Part shown: positions 7,562-16,247 of the stretch, piece after piece
How positions within the stretch are numbered: the first letter of the stretch is position 1
How the letters are laid out: the number at the start of each line of letters is the position of its first letter
Assembly (NCBI GenBank): GCA_964429695.1
Contig: CAYSCS010000004.1
Span: forward strand, 1 to 48,052
Direction of reading: 5' to 3'
Length of the DNA: 48,052 nt
DNA from: CAYSCS01 sp964429695
GTDB taxonomy: Bacteria; Acidobacteriota; Aminicenantia; Aminicenantales; Aminicenantaceae
Translations under genes and position numbers: made by a program
The notes under the pieces: generated by a model
Database searches by the model: none
What the model saw: only the letters and a program-made list of their open reading frames with translations
Told to the model about the DNA's origin: nothing

Positions 7562-8674
7562 ATGTCTAAATTTTTATCTGCTAAACTTCGCAGGGCAAGA
7601 GAAAACTTGGGGCTCACTCAGGAAGCGCTGGCGAAAGCAGTGGGCCTGTCGAGCGAATTTATCTCTAATCTTGAATCTGGAAAGAAATTGCCCAGTCTTG
7701 GTTCTCTTCAGCGCCTCGCGGGTTATTTAAAGAAAGAAATTTCTTATTTCCTGGAAGAAAAAGAGGCTGCCTTTGAGATTCTTTTTCGAGAAAAGGAAGG
7801 TCAAAAGGAAACAAGAGCAGCTTTGCTGAATTTCAAAAAGTTTTGTGAAGACTACCTTTGGCTTGAGAAAGAGACAAAATGCAGAAGTGAAATAGCTCCC
7901 ATTTACACGAGAAGCTCTCCAAAAAAACTGGCAGAAGAAGAGAGGTTGAGGATGGGACTCGGGAATGCAGTAATAAGGGAAGTTTTTTCTCTTCTTGAGC
8001 AGAATGGGCTCCATATTTACAGATATCCCCTACCTCCTGAGGCGAAGATTTCTGGAATCTTCGTTTACTTGGAAGAAGACGAAACCTCATTTGCGCTCAT
8101 TGATAGCCTTCTTCCTTTCGCCCAGCAAACTCTAATAGCTTGCCATGAATACTGTCATTTTTTAAAAGATAGATTTTCTGGTCCAATAATTGATAACCCG
8201 GATATTCTCATCGATGAATATCTTTCCCTCTATCATCCTCGAGAAAGATTTGCCCAGGAATTTGCTCTTTTTTTCCTATTGCCTTTTGATAACCTTAGGG
8301 AAGTTATAGAAAAGGACATCCAAAGAAAAAACCTTGAGTTTGAAGATATGGTATATCTGAAAAATTATTTTGGGGTTGACTTTGGCTTAATAATTTCAGC
8401 TCTAAAAAAGTTTAATTTTCTCTCAGCCTCAAAATCAAGAGAAATAGAGAGGCTTATTGGCTCAAAGTACGAAGAATTTTTTTATGAAGACTCTTCCTTA
8501 GATAGAAATTTGAAGAGGAAAAAGAGGCGGGGAATCCCTTCAGAAAGATTCAAGAGGTTAGCCATTCACGCTTATAGGAAAAAAATGATAACCCTCGATA
8601 AGCTCTCCAAATTAATGGGAACAAAGGTGGAAAAAATTAAGCCATTTTTCCCTGAAGGAAAAATCACCTTTTAG
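7562..8674 (+). CDS. XRE-family regulator fused to ImmA/IrrE zinc peptidase domain
   Basis: 370 residues. Residues 5-60 are a Cro/C1-type helix-turn-helix (LRRARENLGLTQEALAKAVGLS, ISNLESGKKLPSL). A linker rich in charged residues leads to an ImmA/IrrE (COG2856-type) metallopeptidase domain with the zinc motif HEYCH at 195-199 and the downstream glutamate in RFAQEFALFFLLP (E233). Proteins with this layout act as stress or mobile-element repressors whose peptidase part cleaves a repressor or itself. The C-terminal 100 residues are lysine-rich and unassigned. There is no good ribosome site before the ATG; the leader is predicted to be only about 12 bases. A short 127-bp gap with no terminator separates it from the next gene on the same strand. 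Confidence 0.9.
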   Translation: MSKFLSAKLRRARENLGLTQEALAKAVGLSSEFISNLESGKKLPSLGSLQRLAGYLKKEISYFLEEKEAAFEILFREKEGQKETRAALLNFKKFCEDYLWLEKETKCRSEIAPIYTRSSPKKLAEEERLRMGLGNAVIREVFSLLEQNGLHIYRYPLPPEAKISGIFVYLEEDETSFALIDSLLPFAQQTLIACHEYCHFLKDRFSGPIIDNPDILIDEYLSLYHPRERFAQEFALFFLLPFDNLREVIEKDIQRKNLEFEDMVYLKNYFGVDFGLIISALKKFNFLSASKSREIERLIGSKYEEFFYEDSSLDRNLKRKKRRGIPSERFKRLAIHAYRKKMITLDKLSKLMGTKVEKIKPFFPEGKITF

Positions 8675-8801
8675 CTTTCAATAATATGAATAAAAGAGAG
8701 TTGCTACGACTAAAAAATTGGATGTGAAAATACCAAGGAACAGAAGGTTATATAAAATTGATGTGGCTATAAATTAGGAATCGAATTTTTGTGTTTTTAG
8801 C

Positions 8802-9788
8802 ATGCTTGATAAATTTAAGGGATGTTTGGTTGGGCTTGCCATCGGTGACGCTCTTGGTGCTCCAGTTAAGTTTTTGAGCCAAGAAGGAATAAAAGAAGAA
8901 TTCGGGCAAACTGGAATTTTGGATTTTGAACCTTGGGGAAATCTCCATCCCGGATCTTTCACAGCCAATACGGAGTTAGCTTTGATGACGGCCGAAGGAT
9001 GTCTGAGAGCCTATCAGGTTTTACTTCATAAAGGAAAAAGCAACCCTGCAGCATTAATTTACGAAAGATACCTTGAGTGGATGAAGGAAGTAGAAAAAGC
9101 AAAAACCCTGAGACACCCTGATTACCAAACCTTAAGGGCCTTAAAAAGCGAAAGGATGGGAACCATAGAATTCCCTATCTCCGAGAGTAAAGGCTGCGGA
9201 GCTTTGGCTCGTGTCATCCCTGCCGGGCTTTCTTTTCCCCCTGATATGGCATTTAGAGAAGGGGCTGAATATGCCGCTATTACTCATGGCCACCCTTCAG
9301 GTTATTTACCGGCAGGATTCATTGCTGAAGTGGTGGCGCATATTCTAATTGGAGAGGGAATAATTTCTGCTGTAAAATCGAGTTTGGAAAAGCTAAAGGA
9401 GTATGAAGCTCATAATGATACGTTAAGCAGGGTTAATGAAGCACTGAAGATGAGCCTTGATCAACATGAAACTCAAGGCAAAATTGAAAGCATAGGAGAA
9501 GGATGGGAAGCAGCGGAGGTCCTGGCTGCATCCATTTATTTTTCGATAAGATTCTCCACAGATTTTAAGGGTGGCACATTGGCTGCAGTTAATAACTCAA
9601 GTGATAGCAGCACTCTTGGAGCATTGACAGGAGCTCTCCTTGGAGTTTATCTGGGAATAGATTCTATTCCCAAACACTGGGTACAGAAAATCGAGAAATC
9701 AAGGTTTATCCTGGAAATCGCAGAAGATATGTTTCTTGCCTTTAAAAAGGGAGAATCACCTTCAATAGAGAAGTATCCCCTCGATTAA
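8802..9788 (+). CDS. ADP-ribosylglycohydrolase-fold protein with altered metal ligands
   Basis: 328 residues with the ADP-ribosylglycohydrolase (DraG/ARH, COG1397) framework: FKGCLVGLAIGDALGAPVKF at the N-terminus, THGHPSGYLPAGFIAEVVAHIL in the middle, and a glycine-rich NNSSDSSTLGALTGALLGVYLG near residues 264-285. In active enzymes the two magnesium ions are held by a TDDT motif and a D-x-D-T motif. Here these read TANT (54-57) and DSST (268-271), so three of the usual aspartates are gone. The fold is clear, hydrolase activity is doubtful; it may be a binding protein or use another chemistry. It follows the XRE-ImmA gene on the same strand with its own possible start at a weak ribosome site. 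Confidence 0.85.
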   Translation: MLDKFKGCLVGLAIGDALGAPVKFLSQEGIKEEFGQTGILDFEPWGNLHPGSFTANTELALMTAEGCLRAYQVLLHKGKSNPAALIYERYLEWMKEVEKAKTLRHPDYQTLRALKSERMGTIEFPISESKGCGALARVIPAGLSFPPDMAFREGAEYAAITHGHPSGYLPAGFIAEVVAHILIGEGIISAVKSSLEKLKEYEAHNDTLSRVNEALKMSLDQHETQGKIESIGEGWEAAEVLAASIYFSIRFSTDFKGGTLAAVNNSSDSSTLGALTGALLGVYLGIDSIPKHWVQKIEKSRFILEIAEDMFLAFKKGESPSIEKYPLD

Positions 9789-9843
9789 CTCTTGAGGATT
9801 ATAAGTTGGTCACTTAAAAAAAGATTAAGGTAGAAAGCGCTCA

Positions 9844-11298
9844 TCATCCTAGTTCAATTAGAACAGCGGTTAAAAAATTGAAGAACTTTTCCACAGAGCC
9901 TATATGAACTCTTTCATCTGGAGAATGAGGATTTTCAATATCGGGACCAAATGAAATCATATCCATTCCAGGAAATTTCTCTCCTAAGATTCCGCATTCA
10001 AGTCCGGCATGAACTGCACAGACTTCAGGCTCTTGGTTGAAGTTTTTCCTGTAGACTTCTTTAAAAATTTTGAGGAGTTGAGAATCGAGATTTGGGGTCC
10101 AACCAGGATATCCCTCAGGCTGAGTAATTTTGGCTCCGGCTAGTTCTGAAATGGCAGCGATTGTCTCTCTAGTCGCTTCTAGGGCCGAAGTTAATGAACT
10201 CCTTGAACTGAGGATGATCTGAATTGAATCTTTTTTTGTGGTTATGAGAGCGAGATTTGTAGAAGTCTCAACCAGTCCTTCAATCTCGGGATGCATGGCA
10301 AGCACACCATGAGGAAGTGCAAGAAGAAGGGAAAGGAGAAACTTCGTTGAATCAGCTGAGAGAGGCTTTTCTTCAATTTTTTCGGCTTTCTCGAAGGAAT
10401 ACTTGAGATCCGATTCTGTGATTCTGTATTCTGCTCGTATTTTTTGGAAAGTTTGATTCAGAATATCAGAAAATTTTAAGAAATTTTCAGGAGAGATGAG
10501 GATATCAGCCCAAGCTTCCCTCGGAATTGCATTTCTTTTGTTTCCTCCCTCAATCCGAACAAGCTCTAAAGAAGATGCTTTCGAAGTTTGATAGAGCATT
10601 CTCGAGAGTATTTTAATCGCATTCCCCCTATTTCTGTGAATGTCTAAACCAGAATGTCCTCCTTTAAGTCCGAATATTTTTAGCCTATAGGCATTCTTTT
10701 TCTGATATTTCTCTCTTTTTAGAGGAAAGTCTATTTCTGAATCTCCCCCTCCAGCACAACCAATGGTAAAGGAACCTTCTTTTTCGCTATCCAGGTTTAG
10801 CAATTTCCTTCCTTTGAGAAAGTCGGGTGAAATTTGGGTGGCTCCTGTGAGACCTGTTTCTTCATCAACGGTAAAAAGAAATTCTAAGGGACCATGGGTG
10901 AGTTTATCATCTTCCATTACGGCAAGCGCAGCCGACAGACCTATTCCGTTATCTGCACCGAGTGTCGTTCCTCTTGCCCTCACCCAGTCTCCTTCTATTT
11001 CTGCCTTTATCTTGTCCCTTGTAAAGTCGTGACTCACATCAGAATTTTTTTCACAGACCATATCCAGATGTCCCTGGAGAATGACTATTTCAGAATTTTC
11101 GTGTCCTGGAGTAGCTGCCTTTTCCACAAGGACATTTCCCACCTTGTCTTTTTTCCAGCTAAGTTTATTATGATTGGCAACCTGGATGATGTAGTCTCCG
11201 AGAGCTTTTTCATTTCCTGAACAATGAGGAATCTCCAAGATTTTCTCAAAATGATTCCAGAGGGATTGTGGTTTCAAATTATTGAAGATTGAAGACAT
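9844..11298 (-). CDS. pepD: Aminoacyl-histidine dipeptidase (PepD, M20C)
   Basis: 484 residues from the ATG at 11298, chosen because GAGGAGG lies seven bases upstream; an upstream in-frame ATG (11346) lacks one. PepD hydrolyses Xaa-His and other dipeptides in the cytosol with two zinc ions. Visible motifs: QGHLDMVCEK (H77, D79), LGADNGIG (bridging D116), FTVDEETGLTGA (catalytic and ligand E146/E147), LNLDSEKEG (D170), HAGLECGIL and the C-terminal histidine region NPHSPDERVHI. Length is that of the family. It is transcribed divergently from the acyltransferase/glycosyltransferase run and appears to stand alone. Confidence 0.95.
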   Translation of the reverse strand: MSSIFNNLKPQSLWNHFEKILEIPHCSGNEKALGDYIIQVANHNKLSWKKDKVGNVLVEKAATPGHENSEIVILQGHLDMVCEKNSDVSHDFTRDKIKAEIEGDWVRARGTTLGADNGIGLSAALAVMEDDKLTHGPLEFLFTVDEETGLTGATQISPDFLKGRKLLNLDSEKEGSFTIGCAGGGDSEIDFPLKREKYQKKNAYRLKIFGLKGGHSGLDIHRNRGNAIKILSRMLYQTSKASSLELVRIEGGNKRNAIPREAWADILISPENFLKFSDILNQTFQKIRAEYRITESDLKYSFEKAEKIEEKPLSADSTKFLLSLLLALPHGVLAMHPEIEGLVETSTNLALITTKKDSIQIILSSRSSLTSALEATRETIAAISELAGAKITQPEGYPGWTPNLDSQLLKIFKEVYRKNFNQEPEVCAVHAGLECGILGEKFPGMDMISFGPDIENPHSPDERVHIGSVEKFFNFLTAVLIELG

Positions 11299-11374
11299 TT
11301 TTTGCCTCCTCGATTCGTCAAAGCTATGATTAAAAAATGATGACACAAAAGCAAGGTCAATTCAAGAAAAAGCA

Positions 11375-11403
11375 TTGACACATTCTTTCATATGTAATAG
11401 ATA
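11375..11403 (+). promoter_or_regulatory. Possible promoter of the PlsY-like/glycosyltransferase operon
   Basis: A perfect -35 TTGACA (11375-11380) is followed after 17 bases by a weak -10 TAGATA (11398-11403). The start would be near 11410, at or within two bases of the start codon, so the mRNA would be leaderless. Confidence 0.35.
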
Positions 11404-11411
11404 AAAGGGTG

Positions 11412-12002
11412 ATGGTGGAAAAAGTAATCGTCGGCTGTATTTTTTCTTATTTTTTAGGCTCTATTCCTTTTTCATATTTAATCGCAAAGAAAGTTAAGGG
11501 GGTGGATATAAGAATTGTAGGAGAGGGTAATGTCGGGGGTCGGAATGTATGGCATGTAGTCGGCAAAAAATATGGCATACTTGCAGGCTTACTGGATATG
11601 ATGAAAGGCTATTCTTCTTACTGGCTGGGAATTATCCTCGGAATAAGGGGCGAATGGATATGGCTTCTAGGAATCTCTACCGTTGTGGGGCATGCATATC
11701 CAATCTTCCTTAGAGGAAGAGGAGGAAAAGGTGCTGCCACAGCCATGGGGTTTCTTTTGGCAATGGTGCCTCAAGTAGTCTTTATTTCAGGGTTGATTAT
11801 GGGGATTCTCTTCATAGTTTCACGCAGTTTCCATCTTGCCGTTGGATTGGGAATGGGTAGCCTTCCTTTGCTTTCGAGATTTTTTTTAAAAAAAACTTGG
11901 AGAGAAGTTATCATCATGCTTTTCTTCCTTCTCCTTCTGGGAATCAAGAGGATAATCGATGAGCCGTATATGCGCAAAATAAAAGAAGCTTCTGGATGGT
12001 GA
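11412..12002 (+). CDS. PlsY-like membrane acyltransferase (diverged paralogue)
   Basis: About 196 residues, several membrane segments, clearly of the PlsY (acyl-phosphate:glycerol-3-phosphate acyltransferase) family: GSIPFSYLIAKKVKGVDIR, LLDMMKGYSSYWLG, GHAYPIFLRGRGGKGAATAMG. A conventional PlsY is encoded elsewhere in this window (26315-25725). This copy departs at key places: the SGNxGATNxxR motif reads EGNVGGRNVWHV, and the C-terminal H-R-E-N-I-x-R-L motif is missing. A change in acceptor is therefore likely. GTG (11409) or ATG (11412) may start translation. The glycosyltransferase gene follows six bases after its stop, so the two are almost certainly co-expressed. Confidence 0.85.
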   Translation: MVEKVIVGCIFSYFLGSIPFSYLIAKKVKGVDIRIVGEGNVGGRNVWHVVGKKYGILAGLLDMMKGYSSYWLGIILGIRGEWIWLLGISTVVGHAYPIFLRGRGGKGAATAMGFLLAMVPQVVFISGLIMGILFIVSRSFHLAVGLGMGSLPLLSRFFLKKTWREVIIMLFFLLLLGIKRIIDEPYMRKIKEASGW

Positions 12003-12008
12003 AGCCCG

Positions 12009-13130
12009 ATGAATTTTCTTCAACTCTCTATATTGCTTTTACTGTTGCTCATATTTTTAAATCTAATTCAAAACATCAGAAATTTGAGAGAAGAAGAAAA
12101 GGTTACCCTCAAACAACCATTACCTCTCATCTCTGTCTTGATTCCCGCAAGAAATGAGGAAAAAAACATCAAAAAATGTGTTTCATCTCTTCTTAATTCA
12201 GATTACCCTCTGCTTGAAATCATCGTTCTTGACGATGATTCCTCGGATAGGACTTGGGAAATTATAACAGAAATGAGCTTGAAGGATTCTCGAATAAGAG
12301 CCATAAAAGGCAAGAAACTTCCTTCAGGCTGGGCAGGCAAGTGTTGGGCTTGTCATCAGTTATCTTTGGCAGCAAGGGGAGAGTGGCTTCTTTTTACAGA
12401 TGCGGATACACTCCACAAATCTAATTCAATCTCTAAAGCATTGGCAATCGCTCAAAAAAGGTCTTCAAATCTTGTAACCTGCGTCCCCGGTCTAATTACT
12501 AAGACTTGGTCAGAAAAGCTCTTTCTTCCCATTATCCACTTCGCTTTTTTTGCTCTTTTTCCTTACAATATCATAAATTATAAAGAAAATTCGCGCTTTC
12601 CCTTTGGAATTGGGCCTTTCTTATTCATCCAGAAAAATTTCTACTTTTCTCTTGGAGGACATCTCTCAATAAAAGATTCTCTTCTCGATGATATGGAGCT
12701 TGCTCAGAGGGTGATGAAGGAGGGAGGGAAAATTACAGTCATTGATGGCACGAAGATAGTCGAGGTGAGATTTGCCACATGTTTTCAAGAAGTATGGAAG
12801 GGATTTTCAAAAAACACTTACGAATTTGTGGGGAATCCCCTTTATCTCCTGATGATATATTTCTGTTTTTATTTTGTCTTTGTTTATCCCTATTTGTTGC
12901 TCTTTTCTTCTATTTTTTCTAAAAGGGGATTCCTCTTACCCCTTTTACAAGTAGTGACGATTTCTTTAACAAAGATCATCTTATCCTTAAGGTTTAAAAC
13001 AAATTTCATCTATGGACAACTTCATCCCTTGAGTGTTGTTTTTGCTTATTTGATTCTTTTTAATTCTTTTCGCCTCTATATGCTGAAGAAGAAGATAGAA
13101 TGGAAGGAAAGATATTATCCAGTGGAATGA
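12009..13130 (+). CDS. Membrane family-2 glycosyltransferase (HpnB/CrtQ-like)
   Basis: 373 residues. An N-terminal membrane helix (LSILLLLLLIFLNLI) precedes a GT-A domain: SVLIPARNEEKNI, IIVLDDDSSDRTWEI (nucleotide-sugar and metal site), KLPSGWAGKCWACHQL, LLFTDADTLH (DxD). Residues about 280-360 hold two or three further helices. The GWAGKxWA motif and layout are those of lipid-acting glycosyltransferases such as the hopanoid-associated HpnB group and carotenoid glycosyltransferases. The donor and acceptor cannot be read from the sequence. It lies six bases after the PlsY-like gene and overlaps the ZnuA-type gene by ATGA. Confidence 0.85.
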   Translation: MNFLQLSILLLLLLIFLNLIQNIRNLREEEKVTLKQPLPLISVLIPARNEEKNIKKCVSSLLNSDYPLLEIIVLDDDSSDRTWEIITEMSLKDSRIRAIKGKKLPSGWAGKCWACHQLSLAARGEWLLFTDADTLHKSNSISKALAIAQKRSSNLVTCVPGLITKTWSEKLFLPIIHFAFFALFPYNIINYKENSRFPFGIGPFLFIQKNFYFSLGGHLSIKDSLLDDMELAQRVMKEGGKITVIDGTKIVEVRFATCFQEVWKGFSKNTYEFVGNPLYLLMIYFCFYFVFVYPYLLLFSSIFSKRGFLLPLLQVVTISLTKIILSLRFKTNFIYGQLHPLSVVFAYLILFNSFRLYMLKKKIEWKERYYPVE

Positions 13131-14080
13131 AACATCCTCAGAAAACTTTTTACAAAGCATCGCTGCTCTTAATCATTATCCTCTTTGTTTCCTGTTTCTC
13201 AAAGGAAGATGAGACCTCAAGGGTGAAAGTCACGACTTCGATATTTCCTCTTCTAGAATTCGCCAGAGCAGTCTGTGGTGAAAGAGGAGAAGTTGAACTT
13301 CTAGTTCCTCCAGGTGCAGAAGTCCACACTTGGACTCCAAGACCAAGCGACATTAAAAAACTATTTTCCTCAGATATTTTTATTTACATAGGAGCAAATC
13401 TTGAACCCTGGATAGAGGATATTCTCAAGAGTTTGAGGGCGGAAAAAATAAAGATTATAGAAGCAAGCCGTGGAATCCCCCTGTTAGAGCTTGAAAAAGA
13501 GGAACAACATAAGCATCCTCTGGATTATCCAGAGGAACGGAAATCAGAGCTCTTAGACCCCCATATCTGGCTTGATTTTTCAAATGCAGAAATGATTGTG
13601 GAGAAGATTCAAGAGGCACTTTCAGAAATTGACCCTGAATCCCAAGAGTTATATAGGAAAAATGCAAATCTCTATAAACATAAGCTTCAAATGCTTGATC
13701 AAAAATTTAAGAACGCTCTCCAGAGATGCTCACAGAAAACATTCATTTTTGGGGGACATGCTGCTTTCGGCTATCTCGCAAGAAGGTATGGCCTCCGTCA
13801 AGTGTCTCTCTATGGTTTAAGTCCGAACTCAAAACCAACACCTCAACAGCTTATTGAAATCATCAATCTGGCTAAGGAATGTAAAGCAAAAGTCATATTC
13901 TTTGAAACGCAGATAAGCAAGGAGCTTGCTGAAGTTGTGGCGAAGGAGGCAAAAGCTGAGACATTGCTTCTCAATCCAGGTGCAAACATAAGCCGAAAAC
14001 AGCTTGAGTCAAGGATTACTTTCTTAGAAATTATGGAAGAAAATTTAAAAAATCTGAGGTACGGGCTTGATTGCCAGTAA
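13127..14080 (+). CDS. znuA: Metal-binding lipoprotein of a zinc/manganese ABC importer (ZnuA-like)
   Basis: 317 residues from the ATG at 13127, which overlaps the preceding stop (ATGA). An upstream in-frame ATG (13100) would spoil the signal sequence. The N-terminus is a lipoprotein signal with lipobox LFVSC (Cys23). The cluster A-I substrate-binding fold is shown by TSIFPLLEFARAV, VPPGAEVHTWTPRPSD (ligand H67), LDPHIWLD (H146) and FGGHAAFGYLARRYGL (H211). A short histidine loop EEQHKH (126-130) precedes H146, as in zinc-specific ZnuA. The fourth ligand, usually the aspartate of LDPLG near the C-terminus, appears as asparagine (LLNPG, N283). Co-transcribed with the ATPase and permease that follow. 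Confidence 0.9.
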   Translation: MKHPQKTFYKASLLLIIILFVSCFSKEDETSRVKVTTSIFPLLEFARAVCGERGEVELLVPPGAEVHTWTPRPSDIKKLFSSDIFIYIGANLEPWIEDILKSLRAEKIKIIEASRGIPLLELEKEEQHKHPLDYPEERKSELLDPHIWLDFSNAEMIVEKIQEALSEIDPESQELYRKNANLYKHKLQMLDQKFKNALQRCSQKTFIFGGHAAFGYLARRYGLRQVSLYGLSPNSKPTPQQLIEIINLAKECKAKVIFFETQISKELAEVVAKEAKAETLLLNPGANISRKQLESRITFLEIMEENLKNLRYGLDCQ

Positions 14081-14828
14081 TTCATTTCCCCTTATAGATG
14101 TTAAAGGAGTAAGCTTCAGTTATGGAAAGTCTAGGGTTCTCCAGGACATTACTCTCTCTATCAATAGAGGTGATTTTTTAGCCATCATTGGTCCTAATGG
14201 TTCGGGAAAGACGACCCTAATTAAAATCATCCTTGGCTTATTGAAACCAGAAAAAGGTTTGGTTAGGATAATGGGCAAGCTTGTGGAGGAGTTCCAAGAT
14301 TGGAGCCGGATAGGCTATGTCCCCCAAAAGGCGACTAACATTGATCCCCTCTTTCCTGCTTCGGTAAGAGAAGTCATCGCTATGGGGCTCCTTTCAAAAA
14401 AAGGATTACCCCGATTGAGAAAAGGAGAAGCCGAAGCTCTAATTGACAGGGCTTTAAGCCAGGTTGACATGGATGGATTTAAAAATTCAAGGATAGGCCA
14501 ACTTTCCGGCGGACAGCAGCAAAGAATCTTTATTGCTAGAGCCATCGTCAACAAGCCTCATATACTTTTCTTGGATGAGCCAACCACAGGTGTCGATGCA
14601 GAAACTCAAGGTCGTTTCTATGACATGCTGAGCTGCTTAAATCAAAATGAGGGGATAACGATAGTCTTAATCACTCATGAAGTAAGCATCCTCAACAGAC
14701 ATATAACTCAGGTAGCCTGTCTCAATCAGCGTTTAATTTACCACGGGTCTCATCAGGAATTTTGTAATTCAGAGGCTTTGAGAGAGATGCTTGCTGGCGG
14801 TCATCATCTTTTGCTCCACAGGCATTGA
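14067..14828 (+). CDS. znuC: ATP-binding subunit of the metal ABC importer (ZnuC-like)
   Basis: 253 residues if the TTG at 14067 is used; GAGGT (14056-14060) is six bases upstream and there is no ATG before the conserved start of the fold (LIDVKGVSFSYG). Motifs: Walker A GPNGSGKTT, Q-loop in VPQKA, signature LSGGQQQR, Walker B HILFLDEPTTGVD, and the switch histidine in LITHEVS. It overlaps the 3' end of the binding-protein gene by 14 bases. It powers uptake of the metal bound by the ZnuA-like lipoprotein. Confidence 0.93.
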   Translation: MIASNSFPLIDVKGVSFSYGKSRVLQDITLSINRGDFLAIIGPNGSGKTTLIKIILGLLKPEKGLVRIMGKLVEEFQDWSRIGYVPQKATNIDPLFPASVREVIAMGLLSKKGLPRLRKGEAEALIDRALSQVDMDGFKNSRIGQLSGGQQQRIFIARAIVNKPHILFLDEPTTGVDAETQGRFYDMLSCLNQNEGITIVLITHEVSILNRHITQVACLNQRLIYHGSHQEFCNSEALREMLAGGHHLLLHRH

Positions 14829-14831
14829 AAG

Positions 14832-15638
14832 ATGGAAGTTTTCTTCAGCTATGGTTTTTTCCAGAGAGCTCTTGTAGCGGGTGTCTCAATCGCTGGAGCC
14901 TGTGCTCTGCTGGGAGTGTTCCTCACCCTGAGAAGGGATGCGATGATAGGGCATGGATTGGCTCATGTTGCTTTCGCAGGCGTAGCTTTGGGGATTTTCT
15001 TGGGCATCCTTCCTCTTGCTGGTGCTCTTCTCATCGCTGTGGGGGCTTCATGGGGAATGGTGAAGCTTAAGGAAAAGGCAGGGCTTTACGGAGATACAGC
15101 AATCGCTATCTTCAGCAGCGTAGGTTTTGCCCTTGGCATCCTTCTTGTTACTCTCGCTCAAAGATTTAATGTTGACCTTTTTGCTTACCTCTTTGGAGAA
15201 ATATTGGCCATAAAGCAGAGTGAAGTTTGGCTCTCGATGGTTGTGGCGGGTATTGTAGTGCTGTTTATCATCCTTAATTATCACCGGCTGATGTACATGA
15301 CATTTGATTGGGAGGCAGCAAAAGCTTCAGGAATTAATATAAGCCATCTCGATATGCTTCTTACCATCCTTACCGCAGTGACCATTGTTATGGGGATGAA
15401 AGTAGTGGGGATTCTTCTTGTCTCTGCGCTAATAGTCATTCCCCCAGCGACATCCCTTCAATTTGCCACCAATTTTAAGCAAGCCATGGTTTTTTCTTTT
15501 TTTATTTCTACAAGTTCTTTATTTTCTGGCCTTATAGTTTCTTTTGTTCTGGATATTCCCACCTCTGCGACGATTGTCATAATTTCATTTCTTTTTTTTC
15601 TTCTTTCCTCTTGTTTTAAACAGAAGATATTTTTTTAG
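14832..15638 (+). CDS. znuB: Permease subunit of the metal ABC importer (ZnuB-like)
   Basis: 268 residues, ABC-3 family permease with about eight membrane helices (YGFFQRALVAGVSIAGACALLG, LRRDAMIGHGLAHVAFAGVALG, GMKVVGILLVSALIVIPPATS). The ATG lies three bases after the ATPase stop. Its TAG stop overlaps the convergent macrodomain gene by four bases, leaving no room for a separate terminator. No Zur-like palindrome is evident ahead of the operon. Confidence 0.93.
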   Translation: MEVFFSYGFFQRALVAGVSIAGACALLGVFLTLRRDAMIGHGLAHVAFAGVALGIFLGILPLAGALLIAVGASWGMVKLKEKAGLYGDTAIAIFSSVGFALGILLVTLAQRFNVDLFAYLFGEILAIKQSEVWLSMVVAGIVVLFIILNYHRLMYMTFDWEAAKASGINISHLDMLLTILTAVTIVMGMKVVGILLVSALIVIPPATSLQFATNFKQAMVFSFFISTSSLFSGLIVSFVLDIPTSATIVIISFLFFLLSSCFKQKIFF

Positions 15639-16177
15639 AAGCTCTGACTCGAAGCCATGTTTTGCAGGGTTTTTTCGAAAATTTCGTAGGATTCCTTCCC
15701 GTAGAGACAAAATATTATTTCTTCTGGATTCTGATTTTCTTTCAAAAATTTAAAAGCCACATCCAACATGATTTCACTACATCTTTTAAGCGGAAACCCG
15801 AAAACCCCAGTACTTATCGCTGGAAAAGCTATACTCTTTAATCTCTTTTCACTGGCAATCTTCAGGCTATTCAGGGTGGCATTGGCAAGTTTCCTTTCTT
15901 CATCTCCCTCTCCCCAAACTGGACCAACAGCATGAATAACATACCTTGCCTTTAGGTTTCCTCCTGAAGTTAGCGCAGCTTCTCCAACATTAATTGGGGC
16001 GAGCCTGTTGCATTCCTCTTGTATGACAGGACCTCCGTAATTTTTTATCGCACCTGCAACTCCGCCGCCTAGAATAAGATTCTTGTTTGCTGCATTAACC
16101 ACTGCATCGACATCGAGGAGGGCAATGTTTCCTTCCACAAGTTTTATTTTCTTTCCGTTTATCTTGAGCTCATCCAT
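15635..16177 (-). CDS. Macrodomain ADP-ribose deacylase/hydrolase
   Basis: 180 residues, a single macrodomain of the MacroD/YmdB type: VEGNIALLDVDAVVNAANKNLILGGGVAGAI (adenine/ribose pocket with NAAN and GGGVAGAI), ARYVIHAVGPVWG and FPAISTGVFGFPL (diphosphate loop). Such proteins remove acetyl from O-acetyl-ADP-ribose or ADP-ribose from acidic residues. A good ribosome site (AAAAAGGAGGAAG) precedes the ATG. It is 70 bases downstream of the THEP1-type NTPase on the same strand and may share its transcript. Confidence 0.92.
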   Translation of the reverse strand: MDELKINGKKIKLVEGNIALLDVDAVVNAANKNLILGGGVAGAIKNYGGPVIQEECNRLAPINVGEAALTSGGNLKARYVIHAVGPVWGEGDEERKLANATLNSLKIASEKRLKSIAFPAISTGVFGFPLKRCSEIMLDVAFKFLKENQNPEEIIFCLYGKESYEIFEKTLQNMASSQSF

Positions 16178-16247
16178 TTCTTCCTCCTTTTTATGAAAAA
16201 TCAGGTTTTGTTCGTTTACTCCGAGATCGCCTGAATCTTCGAATTAT

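Noticed and set aside
7562..9788. XRE-ImmA plus ADP-ribosylglycohydrolase as a defence or toxin-antitoxin pair
   Set aside because: The gap between the genes is 127 bases, no toxin-like ADP-ribosyltransferase is present, and the association may be chance; kept only as a remark.
11299..11411. Zur-type operator controlling the znuABC genes
   Set aside because: No palindrome of the Zur/Fur kind is visible, and the importer genes are far downstream in the operon.
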